From: Pelargonium cotyledonis
Lineage: Eukaryota > Streptophyta > Magnoliopsida > Geraniales > Geraniaceae
DNA length: 20,479 nt
Assembly: GCA_036897625.1 (NCBI GenBank)
Contig: JAYMTA010001346.1
Span: 1-20,479, forward strand
Reading direction: 5' to 3'
Shown here: one piece after another, positions 10,301-19,771 of the stretch
How the letters are laid out: every line of letters starts with the position of its first letter
Position numbering within the stretch: position 1 is the stretch's first letter
The notes under the pieces: generated by a model
Told to the model about the DNA's origin: nothing
Databases searched by the model: none
Seen by the model: only the letters and a program-made list of their open reading frames with translations
Program-made: the position numbers and the translations under genes

Positions 10301-13300
10301 TTTGTCTTTTCCCTCAATGGTTGCCTTTTGTATGGTCCTTTTGCAGGCTGTTAAAGTCTTTCTAGAGAATGTGACAAACGCCGACGAAGAGTGCAAATTT
10401 TACGGAGAAAGTTCTTTGCAGTATTTATGTTATCTCAATAAAGTATTGATTATATTACAAGAATTTCTGCCACATGGTATGCTTGCTTTTTATTTTTTTA
10501 TTTTTTTTTTACTCAGTACCAGAACATGAAATTTGTCTAGGAATTTTTATTTTTGAATTAATGATATATATGCTGTAGTCTGCCAATAAGTTTAATTTAG
10601 CAAAACCTGGTAGAATCATTATCATTTAAAAGAGATACTATCTTTCCGTATCCATTCGCCATCCAATCTGTTCAGATTTTACATAATAATTATACAGATC
10701 ATCCCAACTAAGTTACAATACAAGGTTTTTAGTCTAAAGGCGGTGGATGATATCGCCTCTTTCCCATTTAGGTTACAACTTTCAAGGTTTCTAATCTAAA
10801 ACATCAGGCCAAGGAATATAATCTAGAACTTAGAGAAACACGTTAAAAAATTGAAGAATTTTAGATGTGTCAACATAAAAATCAGATATAATACATTTGG
10901 AGATACAAAAAGCAGAAATGACTTGGTAGCTAGCTTTCAAGCAGGATAAACATTGATACTTTGATGTTACAATCTTGACCCCTGGCTTGGTCACCCTTTT
11001 ACAATGAAATTATCACATTCTAAAAAAATCAAATTCCTTATAATGCAAATATATTTGCATAGAGCTGAATTTTGTAGTCTTGGTGGATAATCTCTGACTA
11101 GTTTTTTTGAGAATTCAAAGCATGAAATTCAGAATTTCCAGTGATCTTTGTTCAATTTCAATGATAAATAATATAATTGGCAAAGTTTGCAGCTGATTGA
11201 CTACAACATGAATTTACATAATGCCACACATTGTATCTGTTGTTAATTACTGATGATACTCTGTCCCCTCAGGAGAGGACTGTGTTTTGGATGTTGGTTT
11301 TGATTATATGAAGGCCGCAGATCTGGGCTACGTATCTCCAAAACTACTTGAGCTTCTTCTGCTGTTCCAATCATTTGGGTAATGAACTACTTAACTGGTT
11401 AAATTAAGAAAAAAGATCGTATACACATATATTCTAAACTATACTTGTGGTTGCAGTGAAGCTGGGCAACTACCATGCATAGTTTTTGTTGAAAGAATTA
11501 TTACGGCAAAAGTAATCGAAAGATTTGTGAAGAAAGTTACATATTTATCTCATTTTTCGGTTTCTCATCTGTCTGGAAGCAACTCTTCAGCGGATGGATT
11601 GGCACCAAATATGCAAAAAGAGACCTTGGAGGCATTTCGTGCTGGGAAGGTATTTGATATTTCATAGATACTGACTTTCAAGAACTATTGGCACTTGAAA
11701 ACCTTGTATTCATGAGTCAGCTATTTTATGCAGGTCAACCTATTATTTGCAACTGATGTTGTGGCAGAGGGCATTCATGTGCCAAACTGCTCTTGTGTGA
11801 TATGTTTCGACCTTCCGAAGACAGTTCAAAGTTATGTTCAGTCTCGGGGACGAGCACGACCAACTGACTCCCAATTTGTCATGATGCTTGAGAGGTAGTG
11901 TTCTCTTTGCTGTTTGACACACACAATGCTTTTGCCTTATTATTTATTTTATTGATTTAACGACACTGGAATAGTTTGTAATTTGTTTCCCTGAATTAAT
12001 GTTTTCGTAAGTTAGTTAAAAGTCTATGGAAAACCACGAATTGGTCATTGGAAAACCATGTAATATGTTATTATGGTTAGCTTGAATTTTTTGCCGTATT
12101 TTCTTCTATATCACCAAAAAGGAGGGGAGAAGGGGCGGGTTGTAGTCGTTATTATAACGAGTTATTTATGTGGATTTCATATTCTCCTTTTTAAACATGG
12201 AAACAAAACAGAGTAGTTTATATTCTCCTTTTTCCCCTTTCCAATATTCTTTTCTGAAATAAACGGAACCTTGATGATCTATGAAGTGTACATGACTGCA
12301 GTGCAGTTTCTGAACTCTATATACACGTGCAGGGGAAACACCAAACAGTTGGATCAACTATTTAATATCATCCAGAGTGAGCGATCAATGATAGATACAG
12401 CTATCATTAGAGACCCTGATGTATGTATTTTGAAAGAATGTACATTCAAGGAACCAAATTCATATGTTGTGGGTTCAACAGGAGCATCAGTTACTCCAGA
12501 TTCAAGTGTCAGTCCTGTTGATAAGTAAGCAACCATTTTCCTTGCCAAGTATAGTGTTAGTAATATGTTCTCACAGTTCTATATCCTTGTATCCAACCTC
12601 TTGCAATTTATTGTGATCTTAATCTTGAAAATCCTCTAATACAACTCAGTAGGTAGTAGGTACTACACTCCATAGCCTATTTTTTATGAACTATCATCAG
12701 TGAGTGGATCTTATCAATACAAACTGACATTACCTTTTAATGCGGCTTTTCAAACAATTGTTGGTCCTTTGTCTAGAAGTTCTCATCTGTCAAAGCAGCT
12801 TGTAAGCAAAAAAGCATGTAGGAAGCTACATCAAATGGGTGCTCTTGACGACCATCTTCTTCCTTCTGTTGAAGCACCCTCCAAACATGATATTACAGTG
12901 AAGAGCAAAGAAACTCTGGGTGCAGGTGTGTTCACGCATTAACCTATTTTTTGAGGACTGGTAAAGTGGAAATTTGAATTGTTTGGCGTCTTTTAAATGC
13001 ATGAAAAATATCTATATGGTTTACATCTTTGGGAGCCTAGTGAAAATCAAAGGAAAATGATGGTTTGAATCCTTGTGCATTATATCAAGAAAGTTTGGTA
13101 TTTGAATGTGGAAGAACTCAGCATATATGGTTTCAAACAGAAATAGTTTTTGCTTGCAAGTTAGTCCTGTCTTCTCATGCTATATTCTAATAAAATGAAA
13201 CAATCAAATTTCTGCTGCTAAATATCTTTTGAACATGCATAGATTGTGCGACCCTGGCCCTGCTATGGTGCATCCTATAGATTGGGAAGCATTGTGGTAG

Positions 13301-16300
13301 TTTACATATGTTTTTGTTTTTGATTTATCTGTCAGAATTAACAGAGGTTGGTCAGTGGTGTTTTAGTTATTGCATCTTGTATTCTGCTTTGTACTCATCA
13401 TAAACGTGTTGCAACTTTTTGTCTGGTACTTGAAGGAACGACAAAAAGGAAAGAATTACACGGGATGACTTGCATTCGCGCATTATCTGGAACTTGGGGT
13501 GACAAAATGGAGGACACCGTCTTTCATGCCTATAAGTTTGAATTTGTCTGTAGCATTGTTGATGAGTTATTTTCTGGATTTCTTCTTCTGATTGAATCAA
13601 AGCTTGATGATGATGTTGGAAACATTGAAACGGAACTTTACTTGGTCTCAAAGTTTATTAAGTCTACCATTACTCCATGTGGGCAAGTACATTTAAATGG
13701 CGAACAGGTATGACCATGAACATGTTAATTCAATTGTTGATACGCTTTGGGGAAGTGCTTCTGATGATGTCTTTTATCTGTTTTTCTGTGACCAGAGGCT
13801 GAAGGCCAAATGCTTTCAGGAATTTGTTTTTAATGGTTTATTTGGGAAATTATTTTATGGATCTAAATCATCGGGAGAGCCAAGACAATTTTTATTGAAT
13901 ACTGATATGCAGCCATTTTGGAGCCCCTCAAATATGTTCTTGCTTCTACCGCTTGAAATGTCGAATAGTTCGAGTCATGAATCTTGGGGAATAAACTGGA
14001 AGGGGATCAATTCTTGTGCTTCTGTGGTAGAATTTTTGAAGGAAAACTCTTTACTGAGCAATAACTGTAATGGTGAAAGAGGTAACAGGTCACCCTGTAA
14101 AACTAGTTCTACTGAGATGGTATGTGACAGCTCAAATATGATTCATATCGCCAATAATAATTTAGTGGATTCAAGCAGTCTCAAAAATTTGGTAGTAGTG
14201 GCCATTCACACTGGAAAAATTTACTCTATTGTTGAAGTGGTCAGTGATAAATCTGCTGAGAGTCTTTTTGATGGAACCAGTGATACTAAACCATCAACGC
14301 GAACTACCTTCGCTGGCTACTTCTTTGAAAAGTGGGTTGTTTTTAATATTTAGTTAGGTCATTTATACAATTTAATTTTAGCACTGGGCTTTTTCATTGA
14401 TAACTGAAACCTTGGTCAGGTATGGAATATTGCTGAAGTATCCGGAACAGCCTTTGTTGCGATTGAAACAGAGTCACAACGCACATAATCTTCTTGTGAA
14501 ATTCATTGAAGAAGGTATGTAATTTGGCATGCGTAATGTTTGTTTTAAACATAGCTGGTATAATATTTTGCTTTTTCGCAATTGGCAAACACATCTGAAA
14601 AGAATAAAATTTGAGATATGAGAAGCATTCAATTTTTATATCTACAATTGCATTTGCAACTGAAGCCCCGCAGCTGTTGCTCCATTCTGGTATGCCGAAC
14701 TGAGCAAATTGATAATGAATTTTATGTTCATAATATTCTAGGCGTGTATCTTACAATGTTAAAGTTTTCAGCAACATGAGAGCATGGGAAAATGCCACTG
14801 TTTTGACATGAATATGTTAACTTGAACATAAGCTTACTGTTTATTGTTGCAAGCAAATCATGCATCTTACAATGTTAAAGTTTTCAGCAACATAAGAGCA
14901 TGGGAAAATGCCACTGTTTTGACATGAATATGTTAACTTGAACATTAGCTTACTGTTTATTGTTGCAAGCAAATGTGTCAATGAAATTGTTACATCTGAT
15001 TTTAATAGCACCTCTTTCAATAAAATAGAGAATAGCAGGAACATTTAAATGGGTTTGCTGTATTTCTTCATTGACTCGGTGGGAAACCGTTTGTTGTCGT
15101 GGTCTAGGGGAATTTGTAGATCTAGAACTGTGTTTCTCTTAGTTCGTACTCTTAAAGTTTTTCCTCTCAGTTCGTACTTGAACTTTCTCCTACAAAAGAT
15201 AAGCACATGTTAAGTGAAAACCAGTGCGTTGCACTGGAATTCACCTCTGGCGCGAGACTAAGTGAATCCGGCTTAGCAATTGTAATTTACAAGTGTGAGA
15301 ATGTGTTTTGTACCTCAAGCTCCTAGTAGTATTTGTAAGAGTAGCTCCCTGATTGTGATTGGTGGAGAGCATTTAGAAAGTGCAATCTAATTAGGAAACT
15401 TTTGAATGCGTTCAACCTGAACATGTGTGATCAAGATGGGGTCTTGGACCGGGTTGTGTGTTGTGGGTCGGATTCATCTAATGTACTGATTTGGGCTGAG
15501 CCAGACCTAAATCGGCCAAATTTGGGCTTTGACGGACGAGCTGGACCTGTACTGACTGTGCACATGGCCGTGTGGTAGGCCACAGCTGTGTGCTTGCACA
15601 AGTCAGTGCATTTTTTATTTGGGCTCTTTTCGGGTGATTTTCTTGTTTGTATTCTATCATACGGCTGATGTAATGGTTTTTTGGGTCCCATAGTTTATGC
15701 ATCATCAAACACCTACTAACTATGTTTCTGATATTTTCATTAAATGAACAGGTGCTCCTAAAAAGCCACAAATGCATGTTCATATGCCACCTGAGCTTTT
15801 ACTCAGAATTGATTTACCCATAAATGTTTTAAAATCACTTTATCTGCTGCCATCATTAATGCACCGTCTGGAAACCTTAATGTTGGCCAGTCAGCTTAGG
15901 GGCGAAATCAATTGTAGCTTGGGCAACTTTCAGATCTCTTCTTCATTGGTATGTCTTAATATACCTTAAATATTCTTTCGATGTTTCTTATCCTAATGAA
16001 TTTATCATGAAGTACTATTATAATTTATATGATCAAGATGTTCTGTGATCAGATTCTGGAAGCACTTACAACACTTAGATGTTGTGAAACTTTTTCTATG
16101 GAACGTTTGGAGTTGCTTGGAGATTCAGTTCTTAAGTATGCTGTGAGCTCCCACCTCTTCCTTAAATATCCCAAGAAACACGAAGGACAACTCTCTGCCC
16201 GGCGCTCATGGGCTGTTTGTAACTCAACCCTATACAAACTGGGTATAGATCGCAAATTGCAGGTATTCGAGACTATATGTTCTTTGGATGGTTTAATCAT

Positions 16301-19300
16301 CTTAAATTGGATACCAATACGTATGTCCATAGTTTTGCAATTTCTTCATTTTGATTTGAGCTTCCATTGAGCTAAAAGTCCGCCTTCCCTTAATCTGACC
16401 CTGTACTTATCATCTGCTAAAATAAAATATTAATTGATTCTTGAAATGGAATTTTATAAAATTTAATCATCTGGAGTAGGTAAGCAGTGTGTAAGTGAGT
16501 GCGGGATCGCAAACTCAGATGTGCTCCTTTCAATATTTGGCACTAGGCTTGTCTTTGGGACCTTGTTTTGAAATAATAGCGATACATTCGTAGGAGTTTG
16601 GATTGTAATTTTTACATTTGAAGTGAGAAGAATCAAGAATGGGAATGAGTCATTCTCATTCATCATGTTTGAAGTAGGCGTACCTCATACCCATTAGTAT
16701 ACTCATTGTCTTCCGAAAGAAATTGAAAACACCCAAAAATGGATTGAATGAGACTATATTCACATTTACTCTCATATGCTCCCAACATAATTAATATATC
16801 ATTTTTTCTCGTTACTAACCATAGCTGTCATTAGTAACATAAATAATTTATCGAGTGAGGTTGGGAGGGTTAATGAGACAAAGGGAGAGCTGTCCATGTT
16901 TTAAATCATGATTGGCGTATAAAAATTATAAGCCATAATGTAATTGAACATAATTACCAACTTCCAGAGAGTATAGAACCAAAAACCGTAAGGGTGAGGC
17001 CTAAAGACCCCATCTTGTGCGAGAAGATCAATCATCGAATTAACTATTCACTGTACATTGTTGTGCATCCTAACTTCCACGTTTATATTCCAGTACTACT
17101 CACTGAAGCATCATAAATTTTGGAGCATTGATCAAATGTATTTCAGTTTCAGAGCTTTAACTATGGGAGAAACTTCCTTAAAAATTATCATTCTTCCATT
17201 TGCCTTCTTTGAAAAGTTTCAAATATGATGTACCACGTTGAGTGCATAGATTAAATGCTTCCATTTATGATTTGACAGGGTTATATACAAGACAGTGCAT
17301 TTGAGCCTCGTCGTTGGGTTGCTCCAGGACAGCGTTCAGTACATCCTGTTCCTTGTAAATGCGGAATCGATACCTTGGAAGTGCCATTGGATAGCAGATT
17401 CCACACTGAGGACCCAAAAGTTATGGTTGGGAAGTTCTGTGACAAGGGTCATAGATGGATAGGTTCAAAAACCATAGCAGACTGTGTTGAAGCCCTAATA
17501 GGAGCTTACTACATCAGTGGTGGATTACTTGCTGCACTGTATTTTATGAAATGGCTTGGGATTGATGCTGATCTTGACCCTGCTTTAGTAATTGAAGCAA
17601 TCAATAGTGCATCTCTACATAATTATGTCCCCAAAGCGAATGTGATTGCAACCGTAGAGTCAAAAATTGGATACAAATTTTCTACCAAGGGACTCTTACT
17701 GGAGGCCATTATGCATCCATCCGAGCAAGAATTGGGCGCTAGCTATAGTTACGAGGTAATGTGATGGGAGTAATTTTACCTTAAAAATTATGGAAGTTTT
17801 ATGCTGACGTGATATATAAGTTCACTTTACTTGCATCTGTATGTTACTTTTGAGCCAAAGTTTCTGACAGTATCCTTTACTTGAATTCTTGAAGAGGCTT
17901 GAATTTCTAGGTGATTCTGTGTTGGACCTGCTTATTACATGGCATCTGTATCAAAATCATACGGATGTTGATCCAGGTGAGCTGACTGATTTGCGCTCGG
18001 CATCTGTCAATAATGAAAGTTTTGCTCAAGCTGCTGTCAGACAAAATCTTCATCAACATCTTCAGCATAGCTCCGGGCTGCTTCTAAGCCAAATTACAGA
18101 GTATGTGAAGTTTTGTGCTGAATCCGACAACTCCAGGCCACTCCAAATCACCAAGGGTCCCAAGGTAAATTGTTACATCTGGGTAAAAAAAAAAAAGTGG
18201 CGCAAAATGTAAACCTAGTTGCTATTCAGGATCGTTAACTATTTCATGTTATTTTACTGATGGTAGATATATCTGACCACTCTTTCTGCTACAGGCTCTT
18301 GGAGACTTGGTGGAAAGCATAGCTGGTGCAATACTATTAGATACCAATCTTAATCTCGAGGAAGTGTGGAGAATATTTAAACCTCTATTATCTCCAATCG
18401 TGACCCCTGATAAACTTGAACTGCCTCCTCTGCGTGAATTGACTGAGTTATGTGACTCTCTGGGTTATTTCATAAAAGAAGTATGCAAAAGCAAGGGAGA
18501 GATGGTACATGCGGAGCTTAGGTTGCAGCTCAATGATGTCCTATTGATTGGGCAGGGATACGAGCGGAACAGAAAAACTGCAAAAGGAGCAGCTGCTCAT
18601 CATTTGTTAAAAGCTCTTGAGGTTTGTTGACGGTCCCCTATAACAAAAAGGCTAGCCAAAGTCGAGCATAGTTTGTTAAATGCTTAACTTGCAACATTTG
18701 CTGTAATGATGTGAAATTTTCATCACTCTAATGCTGTGACATTGTGATGCAACAGAAGCGAGGAATTTCATATGATCGGTTTGCTTCCAAGAAGAGAAAG
18801 CTGGATGGTTCATACGCACCTGAGTTGGGCTTAAATGAATGCAAAATGGATGATCAAGATGATACCAAGCTGATAACGAGTAAAAAGCCAGTGTTAACAT
18901 GGCATGCAGAGTCAAGTAGATCCTCCCTCGGGGACGACCTTTTCAAGAAAGAAGGTTCCACTCCAAATTCTACCACCCCAGGTCTACATTCTCATTTTGA
19001 TTTAGATGTTCAGATCAGTCAAAGAATGTGGTGTAGACGAACAAGACCAACCACAAACACCGATCTTAAAACTTGTTATTGTGTGCAGTTATTGGGCCTA
19101 TTCCCATGAAGAAAGGGGGGCCTCGCACTTGTCTCTTTGAACTCTGTAAAAAACTGCAGTGGCCAGCGCCTACGTTCACTTCAACAGAGCTTAAATCGAA
19201 GTAAGTTATTCAACTTCATTGCATCTGATCGGTCGAGCTTTGTTTTATTGGCATGAAATAAATAATGTTTTATTGTTTTTGACAGAACTCCGATCGAATT

Positions 19301-19514
19301 CGGGGAAGGGTCTGAAAGAAGACAGGGTTTTAGCAGTTTTGAATCGAGAATCTCTCTGTATGTACCGAACGTTGGTAGTGTTGAATGCACAGGAGATGCA
19401 AGAGCTGATAAAAAGACATCATATGATTCTGCAGCTGTTGCCATGCTTCATTTGCTTGAGCAACATGGAAAGCTCATCATTGGTGACCTGAAGCAGTCAG
19501 GTCTCGCTGTTTGA
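7391..19514 (+). CDS. DCL3: Dicer-like 3 ribonuclease (about 25 exons), helicase motif I lost
   Basis: DCL3 cuts Pol IV/RDR2 double-stranded RNA into 24-nt siRNAs for RNA-directed DNA methylation in the nucleus. Exons: 7391-7515, 7604-7766, 7849-7962, 8597-8731, 8851-8920, 9023-9087, 9182-9316, 9426-9581, 10347-10476, 11273-11378, 11457-11649, 11734-11894, 12333-12524, 12705-12925, 13436-13707, 13796-14331, 14420-14514, 15752-15948, 16053-16262, 17279-17755, 17895-18164, 18295-18621, 18756 to about 18981, 19089-19200, 19286-19514. Phases agree throughout, giving about 1,638 residues, close to known DCL3. Domain order and wording (e.g. DECHRTTGNHPYAKIMK, PCKCGIDTLEVPLDS) match DCL3 rather than DCL1, 2 or 4. 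The start is the first ATG of an (ATGGAG)3 run. Oddities: no Walker A, a GC-AG intron 2, a suspected nonsense codon bypassed by intron 13, an uncertain exon 23 end, and an RFC3 fragment at the stop. It could be a decaying paralogue. Confidence 0.9.
7604..8920 (+). other. DCL3 helicase N-half: Walker A missing, DECH and MTASP present
   Basis: Residues 43-203 (exons 2-5). YELKVLELAKRRNTIAVLET is where family members continue with a GxGKT phosphate-binding loop. Here the next residues are ASSAIAVRLI (A63-), about two residues shorter and without Gly-Lys-Thr. Downstream motifs remain: FLSPT (motif Ia), DECH (163-166, motif II) and MTASP (194-198, motif III). The following exons 6-10 encode the usual DCL3 insert (about 204-400). 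Confidence 0.85.
7767..7768 (+). other. GC splice donor of DCL3 intron 2
   Basis: Exon 2 ends VNLVNQ with CAG|GC at 7766/7767. Exon 3 begins QFKV after TTTGCAG (ends 7848). The family has a conserved LVxQQ at this place, which needs this join. No GT donor gives the same protein; GT at 7759 would drop V-N-Q. GC-AG introns are a known minor class. Confidence 0.65.
9752..9987. mobile_element. Stowaway-like MITE in DCL3 intron 8
   Basis: The right end reads TTATTATGGGTTGGAGGGAG then TA; its reverse complement CTCCCTCCAACCCATAATAA resembles the Stowaway consensus start CTCCCTCCGTCCC. The left end TTCCTCTGCCTCATAACATAA is a diverged partner, preceded by TA. About 236 bp, TA duplications and no coding capacity fit Tc1/mariner-derived Stowaway MITEs. 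It lies wholly inside intron 8 (9582-10346). Confidence 0.5.
11457..11894 (+). other. DCL3 helicase C-terminal domain (motifs IV-VI)
   Basis: Exons 11-12, about residues 400-518. Motif IV-like CIVFVER is followed by IERFVKKV, motif V FATDVVAEGIHVP (about 469-481) and motif VI QSRGRAR (500-506) with its arginines. The usual VxEG glutamate of motif V reads VAEG, and the usual VIRFDLP reads VICFDLP. These are unusual changes at well-kept positions, judged from memory of the family and not from an alignment. Confidence 0.85.
12333..12925 (+). other. DCL3 DUF283 (Dicer dimerisation) region, with suspect splice
   Basis: Exon 13 ends GASVTPDSSVSPVD; exon 14 resumes GSYQYKLTLPFNAAFQTIVG and ends in the MGALDDHLLP-type motif. 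DUF283 of Dicer adopts a dsRBD-like fold and binds dsRBD partner proteins. Relatives carry a YC-x-LP-x-D-x-Y-x-TPKP-x-F stretch between these parts. Here it seems to lie in the intron with a stop codon (12673-12675). The model uses GTAAGC at 12525 and the unusual acceptor TGAG ending at 12704. CAG four bases earlier (12700) would break the frame with this donor; it fits only with weaker donors at 12506 or 12512. Confidence 0.7.
13796..14514 (+). other. DCL3 PAZ domain region
   Basis: Residues about 747-957 (exons 16-17). The PAZ domain, which anchors the 3' end of the RNA, is recognised by its closing motif KYGILLKYPEQPLLRLKQSH followed by NAHNLL. The preceding RLKAKCFQEF-FNGLFGKLF and WSPSNMFLLLPLE blocks are typical of the DCL3 platform/PAZ section. 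The last exon 16 codon is split AA|G across intron 16 to restore FFEKYGI. Confidence 0.85.
14748..14974. repeat. Recent tandem duplication, 116-bp period, in intron 17
   Basis: Copy 1 (14748-14858) and copy 2 (14864-14974) are 111 bp each and differ at only two positions (G/A in ACATGAGAGC versus ACATAAGAGC; A/T in ACATAAGC versus ACATTAGC). A 5-bp spacer CATGC separates them. The near-identity points to a recent event or an assembly duplication. Confidence 0.92.
15221..15237. repeat. Perfect short hairpin CCAGTGC-GTT-GCACTGG
   Basis: Seven-base perfect stem with a three-base loop in intron 17. Similar xGTGCGTTGCACx hairpins occur inside some plant transposons, including near Helitron 3' ends, but no CTRR end at the right distance was found. 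Origin unassigned. Confidence 0.4.
16053..17560 (+). other. DCL3 RNase IIIa domain
   Basis: Exons 19 and 20, about residues 1023-1190. The signature ERLELLGDSVLKYAV (E1039, E1042, D1046) and the distal pair in TIADCVEALIG (D1160, E1163) supply the metal-binding acidic residues. In Dicer this domain cuts one strand of the duplex, measuring from the PAZ-bound end. The insert with PCKCGIDTLEVPLDS between the two halves is typical of plant DCL3. No lesion seen. Confidence 0.9.
16263..17278 (+). other. DCL3 intron 19 (1,016 nt), nothing recognised
   Basis: This intron separates the two halves of RNase IIIa between LQ and GYIQDSAF. It is AT-rich with no clear repeat, transposon end or RNA gene. 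Introns 8 and 9 (9582-10346, 10477-11272) are similar in size; only intron 8 shows a MITE. Confidence 0.6.
17630..18380 (+). other. DCL3 RNase IIIb domain
   Basis: Ends of exon 20 through exon 22, about residues 1210-1370. ERLEFLGDSVLDLLI (E1251, E1254, D1258) spans intron 20; the distal pair is in ALGDLVESIAGA (D1345, E1348). All four acidic positions expected for cleavage are present. The DLRSASVNNESFA block between them is the conserved RNase III helix. With RNase IIIa it forms the intramolecular dimer of Dicer. Confidence 0.9.
18410..18621 (+). other. DCL3 first dsRNA-binding domain
   Basis: About residues 1381-1450 at the end of exon 22. PLRELTELCDSLGY begins helix 1, VHAELRLQLNDVLLIGQG forms the sheet, and RNRKTAKGAAAHHLLKALE is the basic helix that contacts the dsRNA phosphate groove. 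Confidence 0.85.
18756..19514 (+). other. DCL3 C-terminal tail: basic NLS-like linker and second dsRBD-like domain
   Basis: Exon 23 encodes a hydrophilic linker with SKKRK near residue 1461, a likely nuclear-localisation patch. Exons 24-25 encode a DCL3-type second dsRBD: KKGGPRTCLFELCKKLQW, ISLYVPNVGSVECTGDARAD, then KKTSYDSAAVAMLHLLEQ, ending GKLIIGDL and a short tail. The exon 24 acceptor (TGTGCAG, ends 19088) needs a phase-1 donor. GT at 18982 (used here), 18916, 18880 or 19033 all fit, the last leaving only a 56-nt intron. Reading on without splicing stops at 19107-19109. Confidence 0.75.
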
Positions 19515-19771
19515 ATGTCCGTATAAATTCGCCAACTGAAGAAGAGATTGTTAAGGTTTTGGAGTTCATTGGCAAGAAAGAAAGCTTGCAACTTCCACCT
19601 GGATTTGCAGGCCGTATAGCTGAAAAATCAAATAGGAGCTTACGGAGAGCTATATTATCATTTGAAACTTGTCATGTCCAACAGTTAAGTCCGAGAAATA
19701 TCACCAATGGATTGGGAGGAATATGTTTGTGAAATAGCTTCTGACATAATGAAGGAGCACAGTCCTAAAAG
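19490..19771 (+). pseudogene. Replication factor C subunit 3 (RFC3) fragment
   Basis: RFC3 is a small subunit of the clamp loader that places PCNA on DNA. From 19490 the frame reads EAVRSRCLNVRINSPTEEEI, then VLEFIGKKESLQLPPGFAGR and IAEKSNRSLRRAILSFETCH, up to VQQ at 19684. After 13 bases the homology resumes in another frame as ISPMDWEEYVCEIASDIMKE (19698-) and HSPKR, ending at a donor-like AG|GTATCA at 19771. Relatives have about eight residues between VQQ and ISP, so roughly 11 bp were lost and the frame is broken. No upstream AAA+ exons and no downstream exon are found within the window. It is about 90 residues of a protein of about 350, with intron-like sequence after it, so it was probably copied from genomic DNA and not from mRNA. 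Confidence 0.85.

Larger units (their letters stand above)
14515..15751 (+). other. DCL3 intron 17 (1,237 nt) with tandem duplication and hairpin
   Basis: The longest intron of the gene. It contains a 116-bp tandem duplication (14748-14974) and a perfect 7-bp hairpin (15221-15237), both annotated. The part at about 15400-15690 is less AT-rich than the surrounding introns and has reverse-strand frames without recognisable domains. It may be old transposon sequence, but no ends were found. Confidence 0.6.

Noticed and set aside
12701-12704. Use of the CAG acceptor at 12700 for DCL3 exon 14
   Set aside because: Joined to the strong donor at 12525 it shifts the frame and soon gives a stop; it fits only with weaker donors at 12506 or 12512, so 12705 was preferred with reservation.
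15221-15260. Helitron 3' end suggested by the CCAGTGC/GCACTGG hairpin
   Set aside because: No CTRR terminus about 10 bases after the hairpin, and no matching 5' TC end identified.
15431-15783. Reverse-strand open frames of 86 and 101 codons in DCL3 intron 17
   Set aside because: No recognisable domain; they partly overlap exon 18 in antisense and are best explained by the richer base composition of this intron part.
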